Source: Conus ventricosus
Lineage: Eukaryota; Mollusca; Gastropoda; Neogastropoda; Conidae
Reading direction: 5' to 3'
NCBI GenBank assembly: GCA_018398815.1
Contig: CM031616.1
Coordinates: 27,880,218 to 27,944,217, forward strand
Length of the DNA stretch: 64,000 bases
Position 1 is the first letter of the stretch; each line of letters opens with the position of its first letter. A model generated the notes under the pieces. The model searched no databases. It was not told where the DNA came from and was given only the letters and a program-made list of their open reading frames with translations. This document shows positions 12,299-23,657 of the stretch, piece after piece. A program made the position numbers and the translations under genes.

Positions 12299-13010
12299 TT
12301 CCCCCAGGCATCAAAATGAAGAGCTAAGCTGGATGATCAGAAAGTGGGAGAGGTGTAAGGAACACTTTCACACCATTTTCTTTTCTCCTTCAAATACATT
12401 TTGAAAATAGATTTTTTCCAAATCTATACTTTTGCTCACCACAGAGTTATATTCTCTTGATTTGCAGCTGATCAGACAGACTAAAAAAAAAATGTTTGCG
12501 ACAGCAAACTTCATGACCTTCCACAGAACATGTCATAGGCACAGCGAGATGAATAAAAACGGCTGGGGTTAAAATATTCACTAACAAACATGACATCCAC
12601 ATCAGAAGTTTCTGGAGGGTTGCCATGGACTAAAGACCTCCGAAATAAGGTCAGGACTGATGCGCAGGTCACTGATCCATCCAGTGGGGTTTGTGCATGA
12701 TCAGCGGGATACAGGGGCATGGGGTGACAGCGTGAAGGAGACGGAAAAATATGGGGTGTGGGAGGCAGAAAAGAAAACACATGGCGGGTCAGGCAGAGAT
12801 AAGGAGAAATGGATTTGGCTAGAAGAGACAGAACATTTGGTGAGTATGGAAGGGAGAGGGATGAAGAGAGATGGTGTGGGGGACAAAAAGAAGACAATGC
12901 TTGCAGATAGAACGGTGAAGAGGAAAACTGTGGTCTGAGAAATGGAGAGTATGAATCACAGACAGATGACTGAACAGACTACAGAGCAAAAAGAATTGAT
13001 CAAATACACA
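12299..13010. other. Non-coding stretch, no gene seen
   Basis: Unremarkable sequence with several mid-length open frames on both strands that show no recognisable protein features. From about 12.7 kb it becomes purine-rich on the plus strand, then passes into the distorted region. Confidence 0.4.
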
Positions 13011-15407
13011 AACCCTAAAAAAAAAAAAAAAAGAACAAAAAAAAATGAAAAAAAAATGAAAAAAAAACCCAGATTGCATGTACCTCGAAAAATTCTCACA
13101 CACACAAATAAATCCCATGCGCACACACACACCACACACACAACACCCCAAAAAAGTAAAACCCCCAAACGTCAGCAAAAGGGTAAACTCGAAGACGGCT
13201 TTTCCACTCCCCTGCCCCCTTTGCACAGGGAGACCCCAGCACAGTGTTTTTTCCACCCCCGCTGTCCCCCTGTAAAGCTTGCCTCCTTTAAAAAGGCTGC
13301 CCCCCAACACAAAAAAAAAAAACCCAAGCTTTAAAAAACCCTCCCTGATTTTTACATATATTCCATCAAAAAGAAACTGTGTCTCAAAGCAGAGTAAAAG
13401 CCCTTTTTGCCCAAAGGGGAAAATTACTTATTTTTTGCATTCAAAGCCATGTTTTCTGAGTTACGGATTTTCCGCTTGACGGAAACTAGCCCGCAGCCCC
13501 GGTTCTCTTTTTCAATCCCATCTTGCCCCAAAATTTTGACAAGATATGTGATCGCTTGTCCTTCATTTTCGTTGTTCTGAGTTTTTTTAAAACTTGCCTG
13601 AAAAGGGACCTGAGGGGTTTTTTTTAAAAAAAAAACCCCGTGTTTTTCTTGTGATTCATTTGCCCAAATTTTGCTTGGGGGGAAAATTCTTTCAAACATT
13701 TTCACAGATTGTTTTGATTTCCGCATTTTAGTCGCCTCACTTTGCGCTGGGGGGAAAAACGGTTAAAAAACCCCCTGATTTCACCCTCTCTCCACATCAA
13801 ACCCAACCACCTGCTGGAATGAGAAGAACAAGGGGAAGGGAAAAGGGGAGGACTGGACACATTCACCGGGGCCCACTACCGCAAACAAAATCGGCAGAAG
13901 ACAGGAAAGTGCCCGAAATCAGGAACCTTTTTGAAACAGCCACATCCTTACATCTGCCCCAGCAGTCTGCAAGGGCCCAGAGCGGGCCCAACCCCCCAGC
14001 CCCTGGTTACGGTGCCCTTGAAGATATAAAGGGAACAGGGGTTTTCCCCCTGTAACACTTTTGGGAAAAACATTCCCCGGGCGGGATGGGGTTTAAAAGG
14101 GCCCCTTCAACAAACATGATCTTTTTCCCAATTGCCCTTTCTTTGCATGTACATTCAGGAAATGGTGAAGCACACGAATCGACAAAAAACTTCAAAAAAA
14201 AAATTTGGAAAAATTCTGGTCTGACGCGGTAAATTAAAAATTTTGCAGTCGAAAACGTTGTTTTTTTTTTTTTTTATCATTTTTTTTAAACAAAAAAAAA
14301 AAAGGGAAATTAAAAAAAAAATTACTGAAAAAAATGTTTTAAACAGTTGTCTGCGGGTTTTTCATTTTTCTCATCAAAAATCTTCCCAAAGTTACAAACC
14401 CCTAGGGCCCTACAGTCCCCTTAAAACACCGGATGCGTACACTGTGGGCTAACCAATAAAAAAAAAACCATTTCCCTTAATGTTGCCCAAAAAAATAAAT
14501 TTGTAATTAAGTATCATGAAAAAGAAAATATTTGGCTGCTATTTACAGTGACTTTAATTTTCCCCCCTTTTCCTTACCCAAAACAGAAAATAACTAAAGG
14601 GGGGGGGGGGGGGGTAAAATTTGGTCTGAAAGACAGAAGCAAACAAACACATACGGGGGGAAAAAAAACGCAAAACAAAACAGGCAAACACCCAAAGGTT
14701 TCATCTCATCCCAAAAAGACCTCTTTTCCCTCTCTGCCCAGCCCTGTCAACTTCAGCTCTGATTGGTATAAAAAGACAATGTGGCCCGCCGGGGTTTGGC
14801 CTCACAGGTAGCGTGATTTGTCCCCCCAGTTCTACCCAGGGTTACCGTAGGATGGAGCAAGGTTTAGGCGTTTGGGTTTAAACCAAACAAAATTACTCCT
14901 CATAAATGCTCTAAAAACCCGCAGGCTCACTGAAAAGATAAAAAACAAGAGGTCAGAAGTTTTTCCCAAAAACTATTAACTAAATTTTTTTAAGCTCTTC
15001 AGGGAAATTTTCAAAAAATAGCCAAAAAGGGATGGCGTAAAACCGCAGAACACACTGTCTTTGGGAAAAATTTGGGAAACTCAAACCCCGGGCAACCTGT
15101 TGTTGATAAGGGGCTGGAGATACCCTAAATTCCTTGGCCAGGAAATTTGTACATGATTTTTTTTTGTTGAGTTGTATGTGGGTTTTGAAAAGCACTGTGC
15201 AGTTTTTTGGCATGTGGGGGTGAAAGGGGTTTGTGGGCATGTTGTGTTTGGGCGCGCAAGTGTAAAGGGCCTCTGTCCCCATGCAGCCATGGAACATGAA
15301 ATTCCATTTAAAATTTTCATGTTTTTTGTAAAACCCAAAAAATTACCTGACACCCCTTCATGCATGTGCCGGAAAACATGCAGGGCCCTTAATAAACACA
15401 GGATTGT

Positions 15408-15520
15408 ACACACACCAACAAAACCCACACATACCCCCACACAAACATACACACACACACACATAAACACACAACGCACACAAACCACACACACACACAC
15501 ACACACACAACACACACATG
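15408..15520. repeat. (AC)n-rich microsatellite
   Basis: Interrupted CA-repeat tract inside the distorted region. Confidence 0.8.
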
Positions 15521-18500
15521 TGCAATATGCCCCTGCACACACATTTTTTTGGGTTTCTTTCATGCTGTCTTTCCATATCAGTTTAAACACGCTCCCTACG
15601 CCGCTGTCTCCATCTGTGTAAATTTAATTTTTCCCTTTGCACCGACCCTTTAAACTCAGAATGGAACATGGAAACTGTGAACCCAAACGCTGAATTATTA
15701 AGACTGTACTGAACGCCAGGTGTTTTGGGGCAAAAAGGCTTTTTAAAAACCTCCTGATTTGTTCATATTTCCTCCCATTTTTGATTTACTTTTTTTCTCT
15801 GTTCAAATTATCTGCAAAGGGAAAAAAGAGGGTGAGATGGGTATTTTGAGTCAAAGAAAAAAAATTTTACGGGTTGCCCTTTGCAAAGCGCATCGTTACC
15901 AAAAAAAAAATCAAAAATTCCCCTTAAATTGGTTTGGCGTCATATACTGTACCATGTCAGACAAAAGCTTTCCCACGGAATTAGTTTTCTCTGCCAGGCC
16001 GAATTTTTTTTTGTGGCAAAATCCCAAGGATAAGACAGTCACGTGGTCCCCAAACCCCACTTCCCCCGGGTGGGGGAAAAGGGCCAAAGTGAAAGGGTCT
16101 CCCATACGCATTCTCCCCGGGCCCGCCGCCCAACAAGAAAAAGTCTTGTGCTCTTTTCTCCCCTTCTCTTTTCCCGGTTGTGTTTTATAGCCTTGTGTTT
16201 GCTTTTTTGTTTAAATTTTTTTTGGGGGTTTTGCGCGCTTCACCCTTTTCATTCTTAAACCGGTGGGGTTTTTTGGTTTGGTGTCTTTTTTTCATTTTTT
16301 TAAAACCACGCCATCCTCGCCTTTGTCCTTTGTCTTGGCCTCGCGATTTCCCGCATTCCGCTTTTTTCCCCGATCTTCAAAGCAACCCAAACGGGGTTTT
16401 CGCCCTTTTTTCCCCCATTTTTGGTTTTTAAACGGCCCCTTGTTTCAAGGGAATCTGGGGTCCCTTTTTCCTTCCTTTTTGGACCCCGTTTTCGCCTAAT
16501 TTTCACGCCCGTCCACCGGTTTCCATTTCTTGGGCCGGTCTTTCCCGCCTTTTTGTTTTGGGGGACCCCCCCAAAACCCGGCTTTCACTTACGATCGACC
16601 TGCCTCGATCTCTAAAGAGATCTCGTTCCCATTTAATAAAATTTTCCCAGTGCCCTCTCCCCCGGGGTTTGGGTTTTGACCCCTTTTTATACCCCTTCAA
16701 CCCAACCTTTTTGGTCCCCCCCTTTGCGATGGGCGTTCCGTTTTTGTTCCCCCCCCACCGGGCCCCAAACCGGGTTTGAAGGACACTAACGGCTCGAGGC
16801 CTCCACTCTTCGGCATTTCGCTCTCTACCCCGGGGGGGGCCCGCGTGTCGTTTTTCCACGGGCCCAAACCGCCCCACGCACAGATCTGGCGTAACTTTAG
16901 TTTTAGAGGGGGGTTTCCGGGGCAGGGGCGCGCACCATCTTTTTCCGTTTCCCCCTCTACCCGACCGGGGGATCCCAACGATGTCTTTATGAAGTCCAAC
17001 GTCAGTCCCAGTCGGTGAACAATCGGCAGTCATTCCCGACGTTTTTAAATTTGCTTCTTTCCTAAGCCCAAACCCAAAGGGGCAAGGTTCCCAAATTGAA
17101 AGGCCCTTTTTCCCTTTTCAAAATTCTTCCGTTCCCTGACTGGTTGCCTGTTCGACTTCGACCGCGAAAGGAAAACCCTCTCCCCATATGCCGCGTCCCG
17201 GCGTTCATGGGCCCCCAAAGGGGGCCCCTTTGCCGAAAACCCGGACCGGAAGGGTTGGCGACTCGCGGCGGAATAACCGCACTTCCCCCCCGACCCTAGG
17301 GGAGACTCGTGACCTAGCACCTCCCCCACTAACGTCACACACCCCCGCACGCCCCCCCCAAAAACCGTGCCCGGGGTTTTTCAGCCCACGACCCGGACAC
17401 GGGGAAAGCGTCAAACATTTCCCGGTGGGGGGAATGTGGCCGGGCCCTTCGGGGGAAACCCCCCCCAAATGCCACAACCCCGGGTCAGGTAGCGGCTTCG
17501 AGTAGCTCGGACCCGCGCCCCCTCACCCCCGACGGAAAAACCCCCCCCGATCGATCGTCTCAATCCCCCCTGGGGGTTACAGGAGTTGGGGACCCGACTT
17601 CTTCCGCCCCCCAATTGGGGGCAACTTTCCGGGGTTTCCGTTCCTCGGGGGGGAGGACGACCACGGGGCCAGGGGAAACCCTTTTTCCGTCCCTTGAGTT
17701 TTTAACGCCGTCGTTCAGCCTTCCCCGTCCGCTCCCACAGGGCCCCAGGAGGCTCGGCGTCGAAACACTCACCGCCCCCTCTGCCACGCAAAGGGGCCGG
17801 CGGGGAACCCCACCCGGGGTTGCAGGGGGCAGTGCTCCCCCGGGGGTGCGAAAGGTTTAAAACCCGGGGTTTCCCCGGGGGGAGCCCCCTTGCCTCTGGG
17901 CTGCCCCGCCCCCTTTTTTTTCCCCCCCCCGGGGAGGGGGTGGACTTTTCCCCCCCCGAGAGGAATCAGGGGCCTTGCTCTGACTCTTCCCCTGACTCCA
18001 TTTTGGCCTCTTGTGGCCCCGGGCCCCCCAAGAGGGGTCGCCCCGGGGCCCCCCATTCCTCTCGGGCGCTGTCCGATCGGAAAGCCCCCATTTTTCCCAC
18101 GCCGTTTTCCCGGAACCCAAAGGGGGGAGTCGTCCTGGGTTTTTCCCCACCCTTTTTCCCAACGATTTTTTCAGGGACTCCCACCACCCCCTGACAGGGC
18201 CTTCCCCAAAAGGTCCCCCCTGAATTTCCCCCTTCACGACGATGCCCACAATTGGAGGGGGGTTTGAGGTTTTTCCCCCCCCTTCTGGGGACCTTTCCTT
18301 TTTGGAGAGCTGGCCCCCTGCTTGTTGTTGGGGGAACCCCCCCTCCCCAAACCCAAAAATTTTCCCCCTTTTCCCCTTTCACTGGGTAAACCCCCTACCC
18401 AGCGTTCACGGCCAAGGATAGCCCCCCCGGGCCCAAACACCCCTTTGTTGGACAAAAAGGGCCTCGCTCCCCCGGGGGCCCTTGCCGTTCCCCCCCCCGG

Positions 18501-21500
18501 GGACTGACTTCTTATCCCCCCAAGCGGCCCCATAGGAGTATTCCCAAGGATTTCGCGTCAGGCCCCCATGTCTTTTCTCCCCTTTTCTCCCCAACCCGGC
18601 CACCAGGGAGATTCCCATTTCCCCGGCTGACCCCCGGCTCACTCCCAACCGCCCCCCCTCCCCCATCCCCCTCTCTTTCTATCAAAAACCCGACAAGTGG
18701 GACAGAAATTTGCCAGGGCGGGGATTCTGCACACCACCACCCCGGGGGAAGCCTTTTAATTGGGCATGTTTTCCCAAGCGAGCGGAAAAGGGAAATTTGG
18801 CCAAAAAGAGGGAGGGGATTGTTCAGCGTCTTTAGACCCGGGGGACACTGGGCAGGCCCCAGCCTGTTTGATGACCCCCCTTTTGCGTTTTTCCTTTTTT
18901 CAAAAAGATAGCGCACCACCTTGGGGCCCGCGGGGGGACAGCGCAGCCCGGGGTCACTTTAAATGCCCCCTTCTTTGGGGTGAGGGACGCCCCCCCATAA
19001 CACAGGCCCATCCTCCCCCCCGCCCCTAAAAGGGGGCCCCTTTCCTGCATTCCCCCGGGGAAAAGGGGCAGTCGCTTTTTTTTTTGGCGGGTATTTCCCC
19101 TGCGGTCCCTTTCCATGCCGTCCCGGGGGCGCAAACAGGGCCCCCTTCTTTTGCGAAACCCCAAACCCTCGTCAGCACCGCCCTTCTAGACATTCTTTTT
19201 TGTCAGGCCCCACCCACAGCCAACCCCACCCTTTCCCCCCCGCAGGCCCCTCCCCCGAGGCCCCCCAAACACCCAAAGGGCCCAAACCGAAAAAAACCCC
19301 CAAAAGAATTTTCGGGTTTGGCCAATAGGCCCGGCCCCCCGGGGGGGACTATCGGACCCCCCCTTTTCCCCAGGGGGGGGGAAATGTCAGTCTTCCAGAC
19401 ACACCCCGGCCCCTCTGCCCCCCCCGGCCGGAGTCTGTCCCGGCAAGCCCACCAGTGGCGGCCATGGGCTCCCCCCTGGGGGGTTTCTGTTCTGCAGGAG
19501 GGGGTTTCCTTTTTTCCCTGGGCAAAAACGGGAAAGCCCTCCCCCTGGGCCTCCCCTCCTCTTTCCACCGGCGATTTCCCCCTCCCCCCAAAGGGGGAGG
19601 CCCTTTCGCCTGGGAAAAAAAAACGAGGGCTTCTCCGGAAGGGGGGGCCATCAAACCCAGGTACCAAAACCCCCCCCGGGGTTTTAAACCCTTTTTTCGC
19701 CTTTTGTAGTCCCAAAAGGGGCCCCGGGCGGGGGAAAGGGCCCCTCCTCGACCTTTCCCCCTCAACAGATTCCCAGGAAAAACCAGATTCAAGGAAAACC
19801 CCGGCCCAGATCCCGGGACTCCAAACCACCATCTGGACTGGGCCACACCCCGATAGTCTGAAAAATGCTTATTCCAGAACCTTTATCCCCCCCGCCCACA
19901 GACAACCTTCGTTTCGTTTTGGCGGGGCCGGGGGTTTCAAATTTAAGGCCCCCCTCCCATTCGGACTCTCCCTGGCTCCCCCTTTCCCCTTCACGAAGGA
20001 GTCAAGGGGATGGCCTCCCTTTTCCAGGGCAGGGGGACATTCGCCCCCTTTTCTACCCCGACGACTGGTCGTCCTTTGGGCCCCCCCTTTAAAGGGCCCC
20101 AGCCCAAACCCACCCTCCAAACTCTTCACTTTGCCCCTTTTGGGGTTCGTCACCCAACCCCTCAAAATCGAGGGTCCGCCCAGGGCGGGAATTCACCCTT
20201 TCCCGGGAAAAGGGGCTTCGGCCCACCTCCAAAAGGTGTCTCCCCCCACCCCGGAGAGGGCCGCACGCCTAGTATCTCATTTTCCCACCTTGCCTCTCTC
20301 CCCTCATTCGGCGGACACTTTCCTCCCCCCTGGGGGGTTTATGGAGTCCCTGTCTCCTCCTTTTCCCCCTAATCAGAGTTCCAAAGCGCGCTTCGAGGGG
20401 TTCCGCCGTCGTTGGGCCCCGACCAACGACAGGGAACCAGCCCGTCCCCGGGCCCTTGGTTATTTGGGCCCCCGGGGGAGGGGGCTAAAACCCAAACCAC
20501 CCGGCCCCCCCGGGGTTTCCCTTTTCCCCCCCATCCCAGGCCCTGGAACTTTTCACAGACGCCTCCAACTCGGGCCCGGGGGGCCCCTCGGAGAGCAGTA
20601 CCGCCTTTGGGGGTTTGGGTTCCCCTGACTGCCGGGCCACATAACATTGGGGAATGGAGGCGGTCGGCTCGCCCTCCTCCGTTCCAGTCCATAGTCGCCC
20701 ACCGATTTGTTTTCCTTTTTTAGGAAAAACACTTCGGTTTTAGCTTTTACAAAAAACAAAGGGGGGGGGGGGGGGACACTCCATCGGCCTCTTTCCCCCC
20801 GTACAGAGGCCCCCCCCCTTCCCCTGGTGTCACAGCAGGGGGGTCCCCTTCGCGCGAGACACCTACAGGGGCCCCAAAAACATCCGGAATTTTCTCTCAG
20901 CCGTCCAAGTCTGGGCCCCCACACGGAAAAAAACCCCAAAGGGCCGGGGCCCCCTTCTTCCCCTTAAAACCCCTTTCCCAAAAAGAGTGGGAAAATTGGT
21001 GGGTCAGACCCAAAGATTTACCTCTTTGGGCCAAAACGGTTTCCCAAAAAACCCTCGTTTGCCAGTGTATTTTGGTTTTCCCCGGGCCCCGGACCCCCAG
21101 GCTTTCGCCATCCGACGCCCTGGGCCCCTTTCCCCCGGACCCCGGGCCCCAAGCTTTTCGCCCCCTTCCCCCCCTTTCCCCATCCTCCCCAAAAGGGGAT
21201 CGGAAGGCGAGACTCAGAGACCCCGGCCATTTCCCTAAACCCCCTGGTGGCCCACTCATTCCCGGTTTTCCCCCCACCTCAAGTCCCTCACTCCAAAAGA
21301 AAACCCCCCTCCCCCCGTTGAAAAAACCCGGTGGGACAAAGCTCAGGAACCCCATTTTGGGCCCCCCCTCCCGCCAATCCCCCCGGTTTCTTCACCTCCA
21401 AGCCTGGGGCTTTTGTGTCAAACCCCGGGCTGCGAACAAAACCCAAAACCCCCTCTCGAACGGAAGGGTCCCGTTTCCCTCCTAAAAAAACCCCCTTTTC

Positions 21501-22949
21501 CCTCCCCCGGGGCCTCTCAAAGGGAAATCCGGGAAACCCAGGCCCTGTCCCCCTCGCAGGGGCTAGCACAGAGTCCCTTTTAAAAGATTGCAATGGAGGA
21601 AATGGGGTTCCCATGGGGCCCAAAACCAATTCTGGGCCCCAAATTTGCCCCACCAAAACCAAATTGGAAATTTCCTTGTCCCAATTAACCCCCCTCCCGC
21701 TAGGGTCCATCAGGGGGGTAAGGTCGGGGGGCCATCTTCCCAAAACCCCCTCCAAATTGGGCCCGGGCCTTTCCCTTTTTGGGAAAGATTTTTCCCTTTT
21801 CCCGAGAGATTTCCAAGGGGGTTCCCCCTTGTGAGGCCCAAATCCCCGACGTGTTCCCCCTTTTTGGGCCTCTTCCTGTTCTTGACGTCCCAATAAAAAC
21901 CCCCCTTTTAGGGCCCTTTTTCCCCCATTCCTTTCGACCTTCTGTTATGAAGATACCTTTTCCCCTCGCCCCCGCTTCTGCAGACGGCGAGGCGGATCCC
22001 GCCCTTAGCGGGGAACCCCCCGGACATTGCCTTTCCCCAGAGACGGCTCCGTCTCTCTTTTAAATTTTTCCCGAGTTCCTAGCCAAGAACCAGGAAACCC
22101 CGGCCCGTTCCCCCCCCCTTAAAACCCCGTCAACCCGCCGCTTGGGGGGATACCCCTAGGGGCCCACCCCCTCTTCGGACATAGCCCTTTTTTCCCTTCT
22201 CGATGTCTAACACCTACTGGGAACCCCTCGCGCCCCAGGCGCGTTTCACAAAGAGTCTTCTTTTTTCCATCAAACCCGTAAAACCCAAAAACTCCAGCTG
22301 GCACTGCTCCCGGTGGCTCCCCCAAGACCCGGGCAGAACTGCCTATTCCCGGCAACCCAGGATCCCCCGGCTCTTCCCCCCGGGGCCCCCGAGGTCAGAG
22401 CGCTGGCCCTTCGGCAGCATTCCCCGCACTCTGTTCCCAAGCCCCCACCCCCTGGAGGGGCCTTCTGGGGGGGTTTGGGGGAATCCCCCCCTAAAAATTT
22501 TTTTTTTTGGGGGCATCCCATGACCAGGGCGATGGTTCAATGGGATATCCTTTTTTGGCGGCTAATGCCCCTCCATATCGGGGGAACCCCCCGGGGAAAC
22601 CCCCGGGAATCGCCCTCCCCCCTTTTTTCTTGAATTCTTTCAAAAATCTTTACATGGGACGTTTAAGACGCCAAAATGGGGATTTTGTATTAAAACTTTC
22701 CCCGTTTGGCTAGTATACTTTTCCATGTCGCTCAAAAGCCCGCCCCACCCTTCCCCCCCAAACGCCAAGGTTTCGGGGTTTCCTTTTCGCGAAAGGCCCC
22801 GATGAATGACGTATGGGAGACTTTCACTGGGCTTCTCCCAAAGGGGGGGAAGGGGTTGGGGCCCCCACGTTTACTGTCTTTTCCCCTTTCATTGCCACAC
22901 AAAAACTTCGGCCTGGCCCGAGCAGACTAACTCCGTGAAAGCTATTGTC

Positions 22950-23045
22950 TGACATGGGAAAGGGATAAATAGCCAAACCCGGAGTAAAATACAAACTCCC
23001 CATTTTGATGATGATAATCAATACCCCCCTGTACAGATATATCGA
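22950..23045 (-). CDS. Possible further ORD exon in distorted sequence
   Basis: After CTGTACAG on the minus strand, shifting frames give GVLII and then GEFVF-like residues, which could be the G-E-G-I-L...G-E-E-Y-T-F strand that should come next. The stretch is too damaged to be sure; it could be chance. Confidence 0.25.
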
Positions 23046-23291
23046 AAACAAATTAAACCCAAAAGGACAATGATGAGGATTAAAATGCGGAAGGTGCTGC
23101 AATGTTAAAATCAATTTGAAAAACTTCCAATGCAAAATGATTTTATCTCAAAGATCAGTTTTAATTTTAAAACAAAAAAATTTTCTGAAAAACACCCTTT
23201 TGCATATCCCAAAATGCAAACCACTATGAGTCTTTTAAAACAAAAAAACGGTTAAAACGGACTTTCAGCGTTTTTTTTTTTTTTTTTTTAC

Positions 23292-23328
23292 GGGGGGGGG
23301 GGGGGGGGGGGGGGGGGGTTTTCTCTTT
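23292..23328. repeat. Poly-G run of 37 bases
   Basis: An uninterrupted G run follows a T-rich stretch. A run this long is at least partly suspect as a base-calling product, because it sits in the distorted region. Confidence 0.8.
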
Positions 23329-23556
23329 TGTTTGTTTTTTTTTTTTGTACCCAAGATTTAAGAGTTCTGGTAGTCTGGGACATGGAACATAAAGAAACCG
23401 TTTAAACCAAAAAAGGGTTTAAATATGCCCGACCACACGTCAAAACTGCCTTGTTTGTGGGGTGAGCTGGGTTTAAAATATAATGCAAGAAGGGAAAATT
23501 TTAAAAAAAAAAAAGCAAAACAAAAAAAGTGGGAAAAAGAAAAAATCAAATTTGCC

Positions 23557-23657
23557 CCCCCATGACCACCCCAATGGACATGCCCATGAACTTGGACTTG
23601 GTCCAATGGAGGGGTCATACATAACTTCTTCTCAGGCACTCAAAGTGAAGGGAGACA
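23557..23657 (-). CDS. OSBPL11: OSBPL-like exon: ORD, degraded by base losses
   Basis: The exon follows TTTTGCCAG and starts in the correct phase to complete Val after SHHPP. In alternating frames it shows E-C, then EKKLCMT, then [16 protein letters not shown], matching the ORP11 order. At least three single-base losses are implied. The donor is not clean (GGGCAAAT). This is the last part of the protein I can read with confidence. Confidence 0.75.

Noticed and set aside
12640..12720. Minus-strand HKPHWMDQ followed by a stop, considered as the C-terminus of the ORP
   Set aside because: The resemblance to the family end (H-K-P-L-W) is only a few residues, upstream residues do not match, and no acceptor is clear.
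19084..20628. 514-codon open frame on the plus strand
   Set aside because: It lies in the GC-rich, homopolymer-dominated region where stops are rare. The product is Pro/Gly/Arg/Phe-rich without any domain, and other frames are equally open.
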